Shown piece after piece: positions 5,594 through 6,155 of a stretch of 6,155 nucleotides of DNA (position 1 is the stretch's first letter; each line of letters begins with the position of its first letter). The translations under genes were made by a program, and so were the position numbers. The notes under the pieces are model-generated. The model had not been told where the DNA came from. It worked only from the letters and a program-made list of their open reading frames with translations, and did not search any database. Source of the DNA: Actinomycetota bacterium (GTDB lineage: Bacteria; Actinomycetota; Humimicrobiia; Humimicrobiales; Humimicrobiaceae); contig JAQUMQ010000093.1 of the NCBI GenBank assembly GCA_028718045.1, forward strand, positions 1 to 6,155, read 5' to 3'.

Positions 5594-6155
5594 TTCAGAT
5601 ATTAAAAAGTTTTTATCTGAATTAGGTCTTAATAATGTATTAAATATTGAGCAAGATCTCGGTAGCGGCTATGTTAAGCTTAGGATATCGGAAGCTGAAA
5701 GAAGGCAAGCTTTACAGGATATAAAGTCTGTCGAAGATATAGTAGTTGAACTTTTGAGAAACAGCCGCGATGCAAATGCAAAAAATATATTCATCGGAAC
5801 TAAAAAAGTAGAAGACAGCAAAAGATACATTTATTTTGTCGATGATGGTTGCGGCATACCGCCTAAATTCCAAAATTTGATTTTCGAAGCCAGAGTTACG
5901 TCAAAATTGGAAAACGCCGTAAAAGATATATATGGTTTCCATGGCAGGGGGATGGCTCTTTTTTCTATTAAATTAAATGCTGATGATATAAAAATAATCT
6001 TTTCAAAAGAAGGGCAGGGAACTTCAATATTTCTGGATATAGATTTGGAAAAAGTACCCGAAAAAAAAGACCAGTCGGTATTTCCTCAAATAATTGATCT
6101 GGATGGCAATATGAATATAATAGGCGGCGTGAACAATATTCCTAAAACGTTAGTC
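5583..6155 (+). CDS. GHKL-fold ATPase, MutL-like N-terminal domain, cut by window edge
   Basis: The first 191 residues of a protein of unknown role with a GHKL (gyrase/Hsp90/histidine kinase/MutL) ATP-binding domain. All the motifs are intact: N-box ELLRNSRDA (Glu56, Asn60, Asp63), G1 box VDDGCGIP (86-93), a TSK triad (106-108) and G2 box GFHGRGMAL (118-126), then a GTS segment (146-148) as in the last ATP-binding motif. The order N-box, DDGCGI, TSK, GFxGxG is closest to MutL, but the first 50 residues (LRISEAERRQALQDI) are not a MutL start, and no sensor or dimerisation module of a histidine kinase is seen. The ATG lies 11 nt inside the end of rny, so translation is probably coupled and the product may act with RNase Y or on nucleic acid. 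That link is inference from position; the C-terminal part, which would decide function, is missing. Confidence 0.85.
   Translation, partial: MQNDSDIKKFLSELGLNNVLNIEQDLGSGYVKLRISEAERRQALQDIKSVEDIVVELLRNSRDANAKNIFIGTKKVEDSKRYIYFVDDGCGIPPKFQNLIFEARVTSKLENAVKDIYGFHGRGMALFSIKLNADDIKIIFSKEGQGTSIFLDIDLEKVPEKKDQSVFPQIIDLDGNMNIIGGVNNIPKTLV

Noticed and set aside
5583..6155. Sensor histidine kinase or canonical MutL
   Set aside because: No membrane, sensor or His-phosphotransfer segment precedes the ATPase domain, and the N-terminus is not the MutL start; the general GHKL call is the most that can be supported.
1..6155. CRISPR arrays, insertion sequences, prophage, tRNA or rRNA genes
   Set aside because: No regularly spaced repeats, transposase or phage-like reading frames, or RNA gene cloverleaf or rRNA signatures were seen.

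Overview
The window is AT-rich, non-mobile bacterial chromosome carrying five protein genes, two of them cut by the window edges. It looks like an anaerobic or facultative bacterium that builds peptidoglycan (class A penicillin-binding protein), uses a TyrZ-type tyrosyl-tRNA synthetase, degrades RNA with membrane-bound RNase Y, and matures a nickel enzyme, most likely a [NiFe]-hydrogenase (HypA). RNase Y and low GC fit Bacillota and some low-GC, uncultivated Actinomycetota-like lineages. The sequence alone does not settle the phylum.

Layout: (1) Positions 1-1642, minus strand: the N-terminal 547 residues of a bifunctional transglycosylase/transpeptidase; its C-terminus lies beyond the left edge. 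(2) 1643-1891: a divergent, AT-rich intergenic region with weak promoters in both directions, a 21-bp inverted repeat and phased direct repeats. (3) 1892-3127: tyrS. (4) 3186-3527: hypA, 58 nt downstream on the same strand, with no other hydrogenase-maturation gene in view. (5) 3528-4048: a 521-nt gene-free, extremely AT-rich stretch that looks like a promoter plus long leader for rny. (6) 4049-5593: rny. (7) 5583 to the right edge: the start of a GHKL-type (MutL-like) ATPase overlapping rny by 11 nt, so almost certainly in the same transcript.

The most interesting region is the rny leader. A sigma-70-like promoter (TTGACT-N17-TAAAAT, 3670-3698) is followed by a 22-bp perfect palindrome. A GC-containing hairpin with a U-run (4001-4027) ends 4 nt before the only clear Shine-Dalgarno sequence in the window. 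The left arm of that terminator-like hairpin can pair over 13 bp with 3723-3735 near the predicted transcript start. This is the layout expected of a transcription-attenuation switch controlling RNase Y and the unknown GHKL ATPase. It is a hypothesis from base pairing read by eye, not a demonstrated regulator. The coding genes other than the GHKL protein are ordinary housekeeping or maturation genes.
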